This document shows, piece after piece, positions 52,676 to 60,915 of a stretch of 64,000 bases of DNA; within the stretch, counting starts at the first letter, position 1; every line of letters begins with the position of its first letter. This DNA comes from Roseiarcus sp963774195. GTDB lineage: Bacteria; Pseudomonadota; Alphaproteobacteria; Rhizobiales; Beijerinckiaceae. The stretch lies in the NCBI GenBank assembly GCA_963774195.1, contig CAVZDY010000004.1:1054001-1118000 (forward strand), written 5' to 3'. The notes beneath the pieces are model-generated. The model was not told the DNA's origin, made no database searches, and was given only the letters and a program-made list of their open reading frames with translations. Made by a program: the position numbers and the translations under genes.

Positions 52676-54880
52676 ATGTTCGGCAAACGCGCCAAGCGCA
52701 ACGCGGTGAAGATCGAGCCGCGGCTCGACGATTCGCCGCGCGGCCGCCGCAATGACGAACTGCGCGCGGACCCGGCCGATCGCCCTCCAAGCCGCGGCAA
52801 AAGCAAGAAGCGCGGCGGCGGCGGCGGTCGCTCAGGCGGCAAGCGGCGTCGATCGGTGCTTGGCCGCCTCGCCTACTGGGCCTTCGTGCTCTCCGTCTGG
52901 GGCGTCATCGCCGTCGCGGGACTGTTCGCCTATTACGCGAGCCAATTGCCGCCGATCGACCAGCTAGCGGTGCCCAAGCGCCCGCCCAACATCGCCATTC
53001 TGGCCGACGACGGCTCGCTCATCGCCAATCGCGGCGACACCGGCGGCGCGGCGGTACATTTGAGCGAACTGCCGCCCTATCTGCCCAAGGCGTTCGTTGC
53101 GATCGAGGATCGCCGCTTCTACCAGCACTTCGGCATCGACCCGATCGGCATCGGCCGCGCATTGGCGCGCGACGTGACAGGGCACGGCGGCATGGAGGGC
53201 GGTTCGACGCTGACCCAGCAGCTCGCCAAGAATCTGTTCCTGACCCAGGAACGCACGGTTTCGCGCAAAATCCAGGAAGCGATCCTGGCCCTCTGGCTTG
53301 AGCGCAAATATTCTAAGGACCAGATCCTCGAGCTTTATCTCAACCGCGTCTATTTCGGCTCTGGCGCGTTCGGCGTCGAAGCGGCGGCGCAGAAATATTT
53401 CGGCAAGAGCGCCCGTCAGGTGACGCTCCCCGAGGCAGCCCTGCTCGCCGGATTGATGAAGTCGCCTACCCGCCTCGCGCCCAATCACAACCTCGCCGCC
53501 GCCAACGAGCGCGCCGCCCAGGTGATTACCGCTATGGCCGAGCAGGGCCACATCACCGAAGCAATGGCCAAGGCCGCCCTCGCCTCGCCCGCGCAGGTGG
53601 TGCATCCGCACGGGTCGGGATCGATGAACTACGCCGCCGACTATGTGATGGATATGCTCGACGACACGGTCGGCGCGATCGACGAGGACATCGTCGTGAG
53701 CACCACCCTCGACCCCGCTATGCAGGCGAGCGCCGAGCGGGCGCTGACCGACGAACTCAACGCCAAGGGCGCAAAATACAACGTCAGTCAGGGCGCGGTC
53801 GTCGCGCTCGATCCCGATGGCGCGGTCAAGGCGCTGGTCGGCGGACGCAATTACGCCGAGAGCCAGTTCAATCGCGCCGTCGCCGCCAAACGCCAGCCGG
53901 GGTCCTCGTTCAAGCCCTTCGTCTATCTCACTGCGCTGGAAAGGGGCCTGACGCCGGACACGATCCGCGATGACGCGCCGATTTCGGTCAAAGGTTGGAA
54001 CCCCGAGAATTACGAGCGCGAATACCTCGGCCCGGTGACGCTGACCAAAGCGCTGGCGCTTTCGCTCAACACCGTCGCGGTGCGGCTCGGCCAAGAAGTC
54101 GGCCCGAAGGCGGTCGTGCGCACGGCCCATCGCCTCGGCATCGTTTCCGATCTCCAGCCCAACGCGTCGATCGCGCTCGGCACATCGGAGGTCACGCCGC
54201 TCGAACTCGTCTCCGCCTACGCCGCCTTCGCCAACGGCGGCATCGGCGTCCAGCCGCATGTCATCAGGCGCGTGCGCACCGCCAACGGCAAGCTGCTCTA
54301 TACGCGCCGGAACGCCAACTTCGGCCGCGTCATCGATCCGCAATACGTCGCGATGATGAACACGATGATGGAGGAGACGCTGCTGACCGGCACCGCCCAC
54401 AAGGCGGAATTGCCCGGCTGGCAGGCGGCCGGCAAGACGGGCACCAGCCAGGATTGGCGCGACGCCTGGTTCATCGGCTACACAAGCTATCTCGTCACGG
54501 GCGTCTGGCTCGGCAACGACGACGGCGCGCCGACCAAGCGCGTTACCGGCGGCACTCTGCCGGTCGAAGTCTGGAGCCGCTTCATGCGGGCGGCTCATCA
54601 GGGCGTGCCGGTCGCGGCGCTTCCCTCCGGCGTCTGGCATAATCCCGATACGACGCCGCCGCCTGAGGCTCCGCCGCCGGCGCCGCTCGGCGGCGCGCCC
54701 GTTGCTAGCGCGCCCGCTCCCGGCGAGCCCCTCGTCATCGGCCGCAGCGGCCCCGCCGCCGCGCCTCCGCAGGGCGATCCGAACGCGCCGCCGGCGCCGA
54801 TCCCCTATGTCGATGGCCAACCTGCCCCGCCCCCGCCGCGCGACGGCGGCCTGCTCGGCAAGCTATTCGGGGCGATGTAG
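52676..54880 (+). CDS. mrcA: Penicillin-binding protein 1A (bifunctional transglycosylase/transpeptidase)
   Basis: Synthesises peptidoglycan strands and cross-links them. Of 734 residues, the first 60 are basic and cytoplasmic, followed by one membrane segment (about 63-85, AYWAFVLSVWGVIAVAGLFA). The GT51 glycosyltransferase domain has EDRRFYQHFGIDPIGI with the catalytic Glu, and GGSTLTQQLAKNLFLT. The transpeptidase domain has the SxxK motif in QPGSSFKPF (about 406-414), SLN and KTGTS (about 584-588). The last 80 residues are Pro/Ala-rich and disordered. It shares its 225-base divergent upstream gap (52451-52675) with dnaN. Confidence 0.94.
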   Translation: MFGKRAKRNAVKIEPRLDDSPRGRRNDELRADPADRPPSRGKSKKRGGGGGRSGGKRRRSVLGRLAYWAFVLSVWGVIAVAGLFAYYASQLPPIDQLAVPKRPPNIAILADDGSLIANRGDTGGAAVHLSELPPYLPKAFVAIEDRRFYQHFGIDPIGIGRALARDVTGHGGMEGGSTLTQQLAKNLFLTQERTVSRKIQEAILALWLERKYSKDQILELYLNRVYFGSGAFGVEAAAQKYFGKSARQVTLPEAALLAGLMKSPTRLAPNHNLAAANERAAQVITAMAEQGHITEAMAKAALASPAQVVHPHGSGSMNYAADYVMDMLDDTVGAIDEDIVVSTTLDPAMQASAERALTDELNAKGAKYNVSQGAVVALDPDGAVKALVGGRNYAESQFNRAVAAKRQPGSSFKPFVYLTALERGLTPDTIRDDAPISVKGWNPENYEREYLGPVTLTKALALSLNTVAVRLGQEVGPKAVVRTAHRLGIVSDLQPNASIALGTSEVTPLELVSAYAAFANGGIGVQPHVIRRVRTANGKLLYTRRNANFGRVIDPQYVAMMNTMMEETLLTGTAHKAELPGWQAAGKTGTSQDWRDAWFIGYTSYLVTGVWLGNDDGAPTKRVTGGTLPVEVWSRFMRAAHQGVPVAALPSGVWHNPDTTPPPEAPPPAPLGGAPVASAPAPGEPLVIGRSGPAAAPPQGDPNAPPAPIPYVDGQPAPPPPRDGGLLGKLFGAM

Positions 54881-54982
54881 CGCCTCGTTGAGACGGCCCC
54901 AAAGCGAGGCTCGAACTTAGGAATTGCCTTTCGCAATGGCGAGCGCCGGGAGCGGGACGCTTGTCAACTGTCAGGCGACGCA

Positions 54983-55258
54983 CTACAGCGGTTTCACCAC
55001 AAGGGCCTTGAAGCCCTATTTCTTACCGGCAGCACGAAAGGTGTCGACGGGCAGCTCTCAAGCAAACTCCGTCGCATTCTTGCCCGCCTCAACGACGGCC
55101 CGCTACCACAAGCCATGGCTTTGCCAGGGTATCGGCTTCATGAGCTAAAAGGCGATCGCAAGGGAACGTGGTCAGTCTGGGTGTCGGGGAACTATCGCCT
55201 GACTTTCGACATCGAGGGCGAAGACGCCACCAATGTCGATTTTGAAGACTACCCCTAG
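54983..55258 (+). pseudogene. HigB-type toxin gene without a start codon
   Basis: The frame encodes LQRFHHKGLEALFLTGST through GDRKGTWSVWVSGNYRLTF and ends VDFEDYP before TAG. It aligns over essentially its full length with RelE/HigB mRNA interferases (consensus FRHKGL...LKGDRKG.W.V.V.GNWR.TF...DY). The codon matching the usual initiator is GCA (54980). The frame runs back without an ATG, GTG or TTG all the way to the mrcA stop at 54880. The first in-frame ATG is at 55115, too late for a functional toxin. Either the gene is dead or it uses a rare start such as CTG 54968. It precedes higA by 18 bases. Confidence 0.75.
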
Positions 55259-55276
55259 CCGAAACGGAGGCCTCTT

Positions 55277-55573
55277 GTGGAAATGTTCAATCCGCCCCAT
55301 CCGGGTGAAATCCTCCGCGAGGACTGCTTGCGTCCTTTGGGGCTGTCCGTCACGGAAGCCGCCAAAGGGCTTGGCCTATCCCGGCAGTCGCTTTCGGAGG
55401 TGCTTAACGGCCGAACAGGCATTTCGGCCGAGATGGCGCTGCGGCTCGAAAAAGCGGGCTTCGGGACTGCGGAATCTTGGTTGCGTAACCAACTGTCCTA
55501 CGACCTCTGGCGCGCCAAGCTGCACGCGGACAGCCTCAAGGTTACGAGGCTCCTCGTTCCAGAACCGACCTAA
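55277..55573 (+). CDS. HigA-family addiction module antitoxin
   Basis: A 98-residue XRE-type antitoxin. The PPHPGEILREDCLRPLGLSV opening, SRQSLSEVLNGRTGISAEMAL helix-turn-helix region (longer than quoted) and ESWLRNQLSYDLWRAK are HigA signatures. GTG 55277 is preceded by GGAGG; an ATG two codons later is an alternative. It lies 18 bases after a HigB-like reading frame, the standard toxin-first higBA order. Because that toxin frame lacks a recognisable start, this may be a second solitary antitoxin in the window. Confidence 0.88.
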   Translation: MEMFNPPHPGEILREDCLRPLGLSVTEAAKGLGLSRQSLSEVLNGRTGISAEMALRLEKAGFGTAESWLRNQLSYDLWRAKLHADSLKVTRLLVPEPT

Positions 55574-55609
55574 GCCCTTTCCTTCGTCGTCGTTCTTCCC
55601 GTCGCGATC

Positions 55610-56530
55610 TCAGTTCCGCCGCGCCGCGACGAAGATCGCGGCGGCGCGCAGCACGTCGGCGGCGTCGCCGAGGCCTGAAGCGTCGAGCGCTGATTGCGCC
55701 TCGCCGACCAGACGGTCGCGCAGCGCGCGGGCGCCCTCGAGGCCGAGCGTGGAGACAAAGGTCGCCTTGTTGCGCTCGGCGTCCTTGCCGGCGCGCTTAC
55801 CCAACGCCGCGCTGTCGCCCTCGGCGTCGAGCAGATCGTCGGCGACCTGGAACGCCTTGCCGAGCGCCTCGCCGTAGCGCATCAGCGCGATGCGCGCGGC
55901 CGCCGGAGCGCCGGCGACGATCGCGCCGCCTTCAACCGAGAAGCGCAGCAACGCGCCCGTCTTCATCGCCTGCAATAGCGCGATCGCGTCGAGATCGAGC
56001 GGGGCTGTCGCGGTCTCCGCGGCGATGTCGAGCATCTGGCCGCCGACCATGCCCGCCAATCCCGAGGCGCGCGCGAGACCGGCGCAGAGATCGGCGCGCA
56101 CACCCGCGTCCGGGGCGGTTTCGGGGCGAGCAAGGATCTCGAAGGCGAGGGTCAGCAGCCCGTCGCCGGCCAGGATGGCGGTTGCGTCGTCGAAAGCGCG
56201 ATGCACCGTCGGACGGCCGCGGCGCAGATCGTCGTTGTCCATCGCCGGCAGATCGTCGTGGATGAGCGAATAGCAATGGATGCACTCGATCGCCGCGCCG
56301 ACCCGCCGCGGGCCGACGCCTTCGAGGCCGAAGGCCCGCGCCGTCTCGACGGCGAGAAATGGACGCAACCGCTTGCCGCCGCCAAGCGCGCCGTAGCGCA
56401 TGGCTTCGATCAGGCGCGCCGGGCGCGCCGGCTCACCCTGGAGCGGCTGGGTCGTCAGCAGAGCGTCAAGCTCAGCCTCCATTTCCGCGCCGACTTGCGC
56501 GAGCCGCGCCGCGAAAACCTTGTCATCCAT
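55610..56530 (-). CDS. ispA: Farnesyl diphosphate synthase (polyprenyl synthetase family)
   Basis: Condenses isopentenyl and dimethylallyl diphosphates to C15 farnesyl diphosphate for quinone, hopanoid and undecaprenyl synthesis. The 306 residues fit. The first aspartate-rich motif is SLIHDDLPAMDNDDLRRG, with the aromatic/spacing pattern of bacterial FPP synthases; the second is VADDLLDAEGD. The start at 56530 (MDDKVFAARL) has GAGG nine bases upstream; the longer frame to 56551 does not. It begins ten bases after the hslO stop, so it may be read from the argD operon. Confidence 0.92.
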   Translation of the reverse strand: MDDKVFAARLAQVGAEMEAELDALLTTQPLQGEPARPARLIEAMRYGALGGGKRLRPFLAVETARAFGLEGVGPRRVGAAIECIHCYSLIHDDLPAMDNDDLRRGRPTVHRAFDDATAILAGDGLLTLAFEILARPETAPDAGVRADLCAGLARASGLAGMVGGQMLDIAAETATAPLDLDAIALLQAMKTGALLRFSVEGGAIVAGAPAAARIALMRYGEALGKAFQVADDLLDAEGDSAALGKRAGKDAERNKATFVSTLGLEGARALRDRLVGEAQSALDASGLGDAADVLRAAAIFVAARRN

Positions 56531-56540
56531 CCAGCAGTCC

Positions 56541-57512
56541 TCAATCCGCATAATCGGCGGGATTGAAAACCCGCTTGACCGAACAGAATTCGCAGGTGAC
56601 GCCGATCACCCCGTCGTCACCCACCATTGCCTGTCGCTCCTCAGGCGAGAAGCTTTGCAGCATCGCGTCGATGCGCTCGGCCGAACACCGGCAGACGTCC
56701 GCCAGCGCGCTCGGCTCGGCGACGCGCACGCCCCGCTCGTTGAAGAGGCGGAACAGCAGACGCTCGCTCGACAGAGTGGGATCGATGAGCTCATGATCCT
56801 CGGTTGTCGCCGCGCGCGACTTGGCCTCGACCCACTCGTCGTCCTCCTCGGGCTCGACCTGCGCGGCGACGCCCTCCGGCGCATCGCCGGGATCGAAGTC
56901 GACGTGACGGCGCCGCTCGGGCGAATCCGGCATGAACTGCGCCATCAGGCCGCCCGCCCGCCATTCGGCGCCGCGCGGGGTGACGACCTGGCCGACGGCG
57001 AGGCGGACCAAGGTTGGAATCTGTTCCGAGCGCTCGAAATAGGAATGAGCCGCTTCCTCCAGGCCCTGGCCTTCGAGCGCGATGACCCCCTGATAGCGCG
57101 ACATGTCCCCGCCGGGATCGATGGTGAAAGCGAGATGGCCTTCGCCCAAAAGGTCGCCTTCCTCGCCCTCGGCGAGACGGCGCGTCAGCGCCGCCTCATC
57201 AAAACGGGCGAGCGCGCGCAGGTTGGAGGGCGCATCAAAATCGACCACCAGCATGTTCAGCGGGCCCGACGATTTTGTCTGCAACTGGAAACGGCCCTCG
57301 AGCTTGAGGGCCGAGCCGAGCAGCACGGCCAGCGCCGCCGCCTCGCCCACCACCTTGGCGACCGCGTCGGGATAGGCGTGGCGCTTCAATATAGCGTCAA
57401 TCGCCGGCCCCAGGCGCACGAGACGCCCGCGGGTGCTCAGGCTCCCGACGGTATAGGGCAGCACGATGTCGTCATGCCCGATGTCAGAAACCTCGCGGTC
57501 GATCGGCGTCAT
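56541..57512 (-). CDS. hslO: Redox-regulated molecular chaperone Hsp33
   Basis: A cytoplasmic holdase activated by oxidative loss of zinc. The 323 residues include the N-terminal Hsp33 fold (DIVLPYTVGS near the start) and the C-terminal zinc-binding switch: CRC in DVCRCSAERID and CEFC in VTCEFCSVKRVF, giving four cysteines as expected. The start ATG 57512 overlaps the argF TGA in an ATGA arrangement and has GGGAG seven bases upstream. The argF-hslO adjacency is common in alphaproteobacteria although the functions are unrelated. Confidence 0.95.
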   Translation of the reverse strand: MTPIDREVSDIGHDDIVLPYTVGSLSTRGRLVRLGPAIDAILKRHAYPDAVAKVVGEAAALAVLLGSALKLEGRFQLQTKSSGPLNMLVVDFDAPSNLRALARFDEAALTRRLAEGEEGDLLGEGHLAFTIDPGGDMSRYQGVIALEGQGLEEAAHSYFERSEQIPTLVRLAVGQVVTPRGAEWRAGGLMAQFMPDSPERRRHVDFDPGDAPEGVAAQVEPEEDDEWVEAKSRAATTEDHELIDPTLSSERLLFRLFNERGVRVAEPSALADVCRCSAERIDAMLQSFSPEERQAMVGDDGVIGVTCEFCSVKRVFNPADYAD

Positions 57513-58453
57513 GAGTGTGCTCCCAAGCACCAGGCGAGCACGCCCTTCTGGGCGTGCAGCCGATTCTCCGCCTCGTCGAAGACGACCGATTGCGGGCCGT
57601 CGATCACTTCGTCGGTCACCTCCTCGCCGCGATGCGCCGGCAGGCAGTGCATGAAGATCGCGTCCGGCGCCGCTCGGCTCATCAGCTCGCGATTGACCTG
57701 ATAAGGCGCGAGCAGATTGTGCCGGCGTCCCTCGTCTTCGTCGCCCATCGAGACCCAGCAGTCGGAAACGACCGCAGTCGCGCCGTCGACCGCCTCAGCA
57801 GGGTCCTCGCGCAGAATGACGTCGGCGCCGCCCGCGCGCGCCGAAGCGATGCGCTCGGGCGGCGGCTGCAATTCCTTAGGGCACGCGATGTCGAGGGTGA
57901 AATCGAAGGTTTGCGCGGCGTCGATCCAGGACGACAGAACGTTGTTGTAGTCTCCGCTCCAGGCGACCTTGCGCCCACGAATGGGCCCGCGGTGCTCTTC
58001 GAAGGTCAGGATGTCGGCCATCACCTGGCAGGGATGCGAGCGCTTGGTCAGACCGTTGATGACCGGCACGGTCGCATAGCGCGCGAGCTCGTCGAGATCG
58101 TGGTGATCGAGGATGCGGATCATGATCGCGTCGACGTAGCGCGAAAGGACGCGCGCCGTGTCGGCGAGCGTCTCGCCCCGCCCGAGCTGCATCTCGGCGC
58201 CCGTCAGCATGATCGTCTCGCCGCCGAGCTCACGCATGGCGAGATCGAACGAAACGCGCGTGCGCGTCGAAGGCCGGTCGAAAATCATCGCCAGCGTCTT
58301 TCCCGCGAGCGGGCGTTTCGACGTGGGCTCGCCTTTCACGCGCGCGCTCTTCAGCGCCTTGGAGGCGTCGAGAATGGCGCGCAGTTCGGCCGGCGACTGG
58401 TCCAGCAGATCGAGGAAATGGCGCGGCGCGCCGGTCCGTGTGTGCGCCGTCAT
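57509..58453 (-). CDS. argF: Ornithine carbamoyltransferase
   Basis: Forms citrulline from ornithine and carbamoyl phosphate in arginine biosynthesis. The 314 residues match anabolic enzymes. The carbamoyl phosphate-binding FDRPSTRTRVSF, the HPCQVMADILT segment, ornithine-binding VSMGDE and the catalytic FMHCLPAHRGEEV are all present. ATG 58453 overlaps the argD TGA by 4 bp and the stop overlaps hslO by 4 bp, so all three are translationally coupled. Regulation probably occurs through the attenuator-like leader upstream of argD. Confidence 0.97.
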   Translation of the reverse strand: MTAHTRTGAPRHFLDLLDQSPAELRAILDASKALKSARVKGEPTSKRPLAGKTLAMIFDRPSTRTRVSFDLAMRELGGETIMLTGAEMQLGRGETLADTARVLSRYVDAIMIRILDHHDLDELARYATVPVINGLTKRSHPCQVMADILTFEEHRGPIRGRKVAWSGDYNNVLSSWIDAAQTFDFTLDIACPKELQPPPERIASARAGGADVILREDPAEAVDGATAVVSDCWVSMGDEDEGRRHNLLAPYQVNRELMSRAAPDAIFMHCLPAHRGEEVTDEVIDGPQSVVFDEAENRLHAQKGVLAWCLGAHS

Positions 58454-59652
58454 GCCGCGGCGCCCTTGTTCGCGACGAAGCGCGTCTCGATCTCGACGCA
58501 GGCCGCATCGAGCCGCCGCACGCCCTCGGCGAGCTCCTCTTCGCTCAACACGAGCGGCGGCAGAAGGCGCACCACATTGTCGCCGGCCGGAATGGTGATG
58601 AGCTTCTGCGCGCGCGCCGCGAGGGCGAAATCCTGCGGCGACAGCTTGAGCTTGAGGCCGAGCATCAGCCCCTCGCCGCGAATTTCCTCGACGACGTCGG
58701 GATGGCGATCCTTGAGTTCGGCGAGGCGCTGACGCGCCAGCAGGCCCAACTTCGCCACCCGCTCGACAAAGCCCGGCTCCAAGACCACGTCGAGCACGGC
58801 GTTGCCGACCGCCATCGCCAACGGATTGCCGCCGAAGGTGGTGCCGTGCACGCCCGTCGTCATGCCGCGCGCCGCATCGGCGGTCGCGAGACATGCGCCC
58901 ATCGGAAAGCCGCCGCCAATGCCCTTTGCGATCGTCATGATGTCAGGGACGGCGCCCGAATGCTCGTAAGCGAAGAGCTTGCCGGTGCGCCCGACGCCGG
59001 TCTGGATCTCGTCGTAGATCAGCAGTAGGCCATGTTTGTCGCACAGCGCGCGCAGGCCGCGCAGGAAGCCAGAGGCGATCGGACGCACACCGCCCTCTCC
59101 CTGGATCGGCTCGATCATGATCGCGCCGGTCCCCGGCCCGATCGCGGCCTCAACTGCCGCAAGGTCGGTTACGGGAATCTGGTCGAAGCCGTCGACCTTC
59201 GGACCGAAGCCCTCGATGTATTTGGCCTGACCGCCGGCGGCGATCGTCGCCAGCGTGCGGCCATGGAATGCGCCCTCGAAAGTGAGGATGCCATATTTCT
59301 CGGAGTGGCCGCCGACCGACTGCCGCTTGCGCGCCATTTTGATCGCCGCTTCGTTGGCCTCCGCGCCCGAATTTGCGAAGAAAACGAGGTCCGCGAAGGT
59401 GGCGTCGGCAAGCCGACGAGCGAGCCGCTCGCCCTCCGGCATCTGGAAGAGATTGGACGTGTGCCAGAGCTTGCCGGCCTGCGTCGTCAGCGCTTCGACG
59501 AGATGGGGATGCGAATAGCCGAGCGACGCGACCGCGATCCCCGCGCCGAAGTCGAGATAGCGCTCGCCCGCCCTCGAGGTCAGCCAGCAACCGTCGCCTC
59601 GCTCGAAAGCGACATCGGCTCTCGCATAGACCGGGACGATCGCAGACGACAT
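58450..59652 (-). CDS. argD: Acetylornithine/succinyldiaminopimelate aminotransferase
   Basis: Pyridoxal phosphate enzyme that transaminates N-acetylornithine (and possibly succinyl-diaminopimelate). The 400 residues are typical. ANSGAEANEAAIKMARK, the PLP-associated IYDEIQTGVGRTGKLFAYEH and the Schiff-base lysine in MTIAKGIGGGFPMGACL are class-III aminotransferase signatures. ATG 59652 has GGGAG eight bases upstream; the longer frame to 59703 runs into the leader terminator. It is the first gene of argD-argF-hslO and lies directly downstream of an Arg-codon-rich leader peptide and terminator. Confidence 0.95.
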   Translation of the reverse strand: MSSAIVPVYARADVAFERGDGCWLTSRAGERYLDFGAGIAVASLGYSHPHLVEALTTQAGKLWHTSNLFQMPEGERLARRLADATFADLVFFANSGAEANEAAIKMARKRQSVGGHSEKYGILTFEGAFHGRTLATIAAGGQAKYIEGFGPKVDGFDQIPVTDLAAVEAAIGPGTGAIMIEPIQGEGGVRPIASGFLRGLRALCDKHGLLLIYDEIQTGVGRTGKLFAYEHSGAVPDIMTIAKGIGGGFPMGACLATADAARGMTTGVHGTTFGGNPLAMAVGNAVLDVVLEPGFVERVAKLGLLARQRLAELKDRHPDVVEEIRGEGLMLGLKLKLSPQDFALAARAQKLITIPAGDNVVRLLPPLVLSEEELAEGVRRLDAACVEIETRFVANKGAAA

Positions 59653-59789
59653 CGGCTTTGCTCCCATCGCGGGCCCGGGGCGCGAAGCCACGGCGCAGCG
59701 CAAAATAAAAACGCCGCCCCGCAGGGACGGCCTCTGTCCGCGGATAATAGGGGAAAGCGGCGGCGCGGGTCAATTCGGGCGCGCGGCAT
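59580..59789 (-). CDS. Arginine-rich leader peptide of the argD operon
   Basis: ATG 59789 opens MPRARIDPRRRFP with Arg at positions 3, 5, 9, 10 and 11, three in a row (CGC CGC CGC). AGGA lies eight bases before the ATG. The Arg run falls just upstream of competing RNA stems and of a U-tailed terminator at 59702-59731. This is the layout of a ribosome-mediated attenuator. Oddly, the frame has no stop before the terminator and continues out of frame into argD, ending at 59580. Only the first dozen codons are likely to matter. Confidence 0.55.
   Translation of the reverse strand: MPRARIDPRRRFPLLSADRGRPCGAAFLFCAAPWLRAPGPRWEQSRCRLRSSRSMREPMSLSSEATVAG
59702..59731 (-). terminator. Intrinsic terminator in the argD leader (attenuator)
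   Basis: On the minus strand GCCGTCCC, a TGC loop, then GGGGCGGC form an 8-bp stem with one G-U pair, followed by GTTTTTATTTT. It lies about 50 bases before argD. An alternative stem pairs CCGCGGAC (59743-59736) with GUCC, a CU bulge and GCGG, which would consume the 5' half of the terminator. Confidence 0.75.
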
Positions 59790-59825
59790 GAAAAAAATCC
59801 TGGCGCGACCGATGAGCGGCGAGGC

Positions 59826-59854
59826 TCGCTAATCTGTTGAACGGACTCACTCAA
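59826..59854 (-). promoter_or_regulatory. Candidate promoter of the argD leader
   Basis: Minus-strand TTGAGT, a 17-base spacer, then TAGCGA. It would start transcription about 30 bases before the leader-peptide ATG. A GANTC methylation site (59844-59848) lies in the spacer. The -10 box is weak. Confidence 0.35.
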
Positions 59855-60102
59855 TCCTCGGCGAGCGCACGCACGCGCCGCCGCGCTTCGCTGGTACCTG
59901 GGGAAAAGCCTACGTGGCGAGTCCCTCCGACTCTTGCGCGCGATTCAACGACTAGTGTAGTTTCTTGTTAACGCACCACGAAATGTCGTGGCGCGCCCTT
60001 CATGAGAGCGTTTCGGTGCGTGGCGCTTGTCAGCTCGGCTGGCCAAGCGACGCGGCCGGATTCGGCCCACACCATTTTCGGTCGGCTGCGCGAAGCGGAC
60101 TC
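59844..60102. promoter_or_regulatory. Cluster of six GANTC sites between argD and gcrA
   Basis: GANTC, the CcrM methylation sequence, occurs at 59844, 59919, 59929, 59942, 60059 and 60098. These lie in the 339-base divergent gap 59790-60128. GcrA acts at methylated GANTC promoters, so this probably marks cell-cycle control of gcrA, possibly autoregulatory. Confidence 0.6.
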
Positions 60103-60128
60103 GCGGCAGCCAGGAAGCGAGGCCAAAC

Positions 60129-60680
60129 ATGTCCTGGACGGATGAACGAGTGGAGCTCTTGCGCCAGCTCTGGCTGGACGGCAAAAGCGCGAGCCAGATT
60201 TCCGCGCAGCTCGGGCACGGCCTGACGCGCAACGCGGTGATCGGCAAGGTGCATCGGCTTGGCCTCGCCGGACGCGCCAAGACGCCCACTCCCGCCGCTC
60301 CTGCGCCCCGCCCCGCCTCGGCGCCGCGAGCCGCGACCCGTCCGGCTCAGAGCTCCGGCCCCGCCATCCACGCGGCCGCCCCCATGCGCGGGAACACGGC
60401 GCTGGCCGTGGAATCGGAACCGCTGATCGAAACGCGGCCGGTCTTCCTCGATGAGGAAGACGTTGTCGTGCCGATGTCGCTGCGCGTTACGATCGTCGAA
60501 CTGAGGGAAGCGATGTGCCGCTGGCCGCTCGGCGATCCGAGCTCCCAGGAATTCCGCTACTGCGGCTCGCCGTCTTCCGGGACGGGGCCTTACTGCACCC
60601 ATCACAGCCAACTCGCCTATCAGCCGGTCCAGGATCGCCGGCGCGAGCGCGAGCGTGATAGGCGCGCGCTGATCCGCTGA
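60129..60680 (+). CDS. gcrA: GcrA cell cycle regulator
   Basis: An alphaproteobacterial transcription factor that binds sigma-70 and GANTC-methylated promoters to drive cell-cycle genes. The 183 residues carry the N-terminal HTH-like segment MSWTDERVELLRQLWLDG and GLTRNAVIGKVHRLGL, a Pro/Ala-rich linker, and the C-terminal CRWPLGDPSSQEFRYCG and GPYCTHHSQLAYQP with conserved cysteines. ATG 60129 is the family start; AGGAAGCGAGG lies upstream. It is divergent from the argD leader, with a GANTC cluster between. Confidence 0.95.
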   Translation: MSWTDERVELLRQLWLDGKSASQISAQLGHGLTRNAVIGKVHRLGLAGRAKTPTPAAPAPRPASAPRAATRPAQSSGPAIHAAAPMRGNTALAVESEPLIETRPVFLDEEDVVVPMSLRVTIVELREAMCRWPLGDPSSQEFRYCGSPSSGTGPYCTHHSQLAYQPVQDRRRERERDRRALIR

Positions 60681-60915
60681 GCGAAACGCGCGAGCGATCG
60701 GAGCATTCGCGTTTTGTGAAGCGTCTCCGCTCCTGCGAGCGGAGAGAAGCGATGCGGCGGCGCCGATGGGGTTGCTCCGGGTCTCACGATCCCCTCGACG
60801 ATAGTCCGTCGAGATTTCGGAGAGCCGTAACGGCGCGTCGCAGGCTTTAGCGCCTTACGAGCGTGCGCCACACCGCAACGGATCTTCCGGTCGTCGCTCC
60901 GACGAGCCGATGCGC

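Noticed and set aside
54924..55148. A 74-codon frame starting TTG 54924 as the gene before higA
   Set aside because: Reading the adjacent frame gives a full HigB sequence with conserved motifs, so this frame is a shadow of the start-less toxin.
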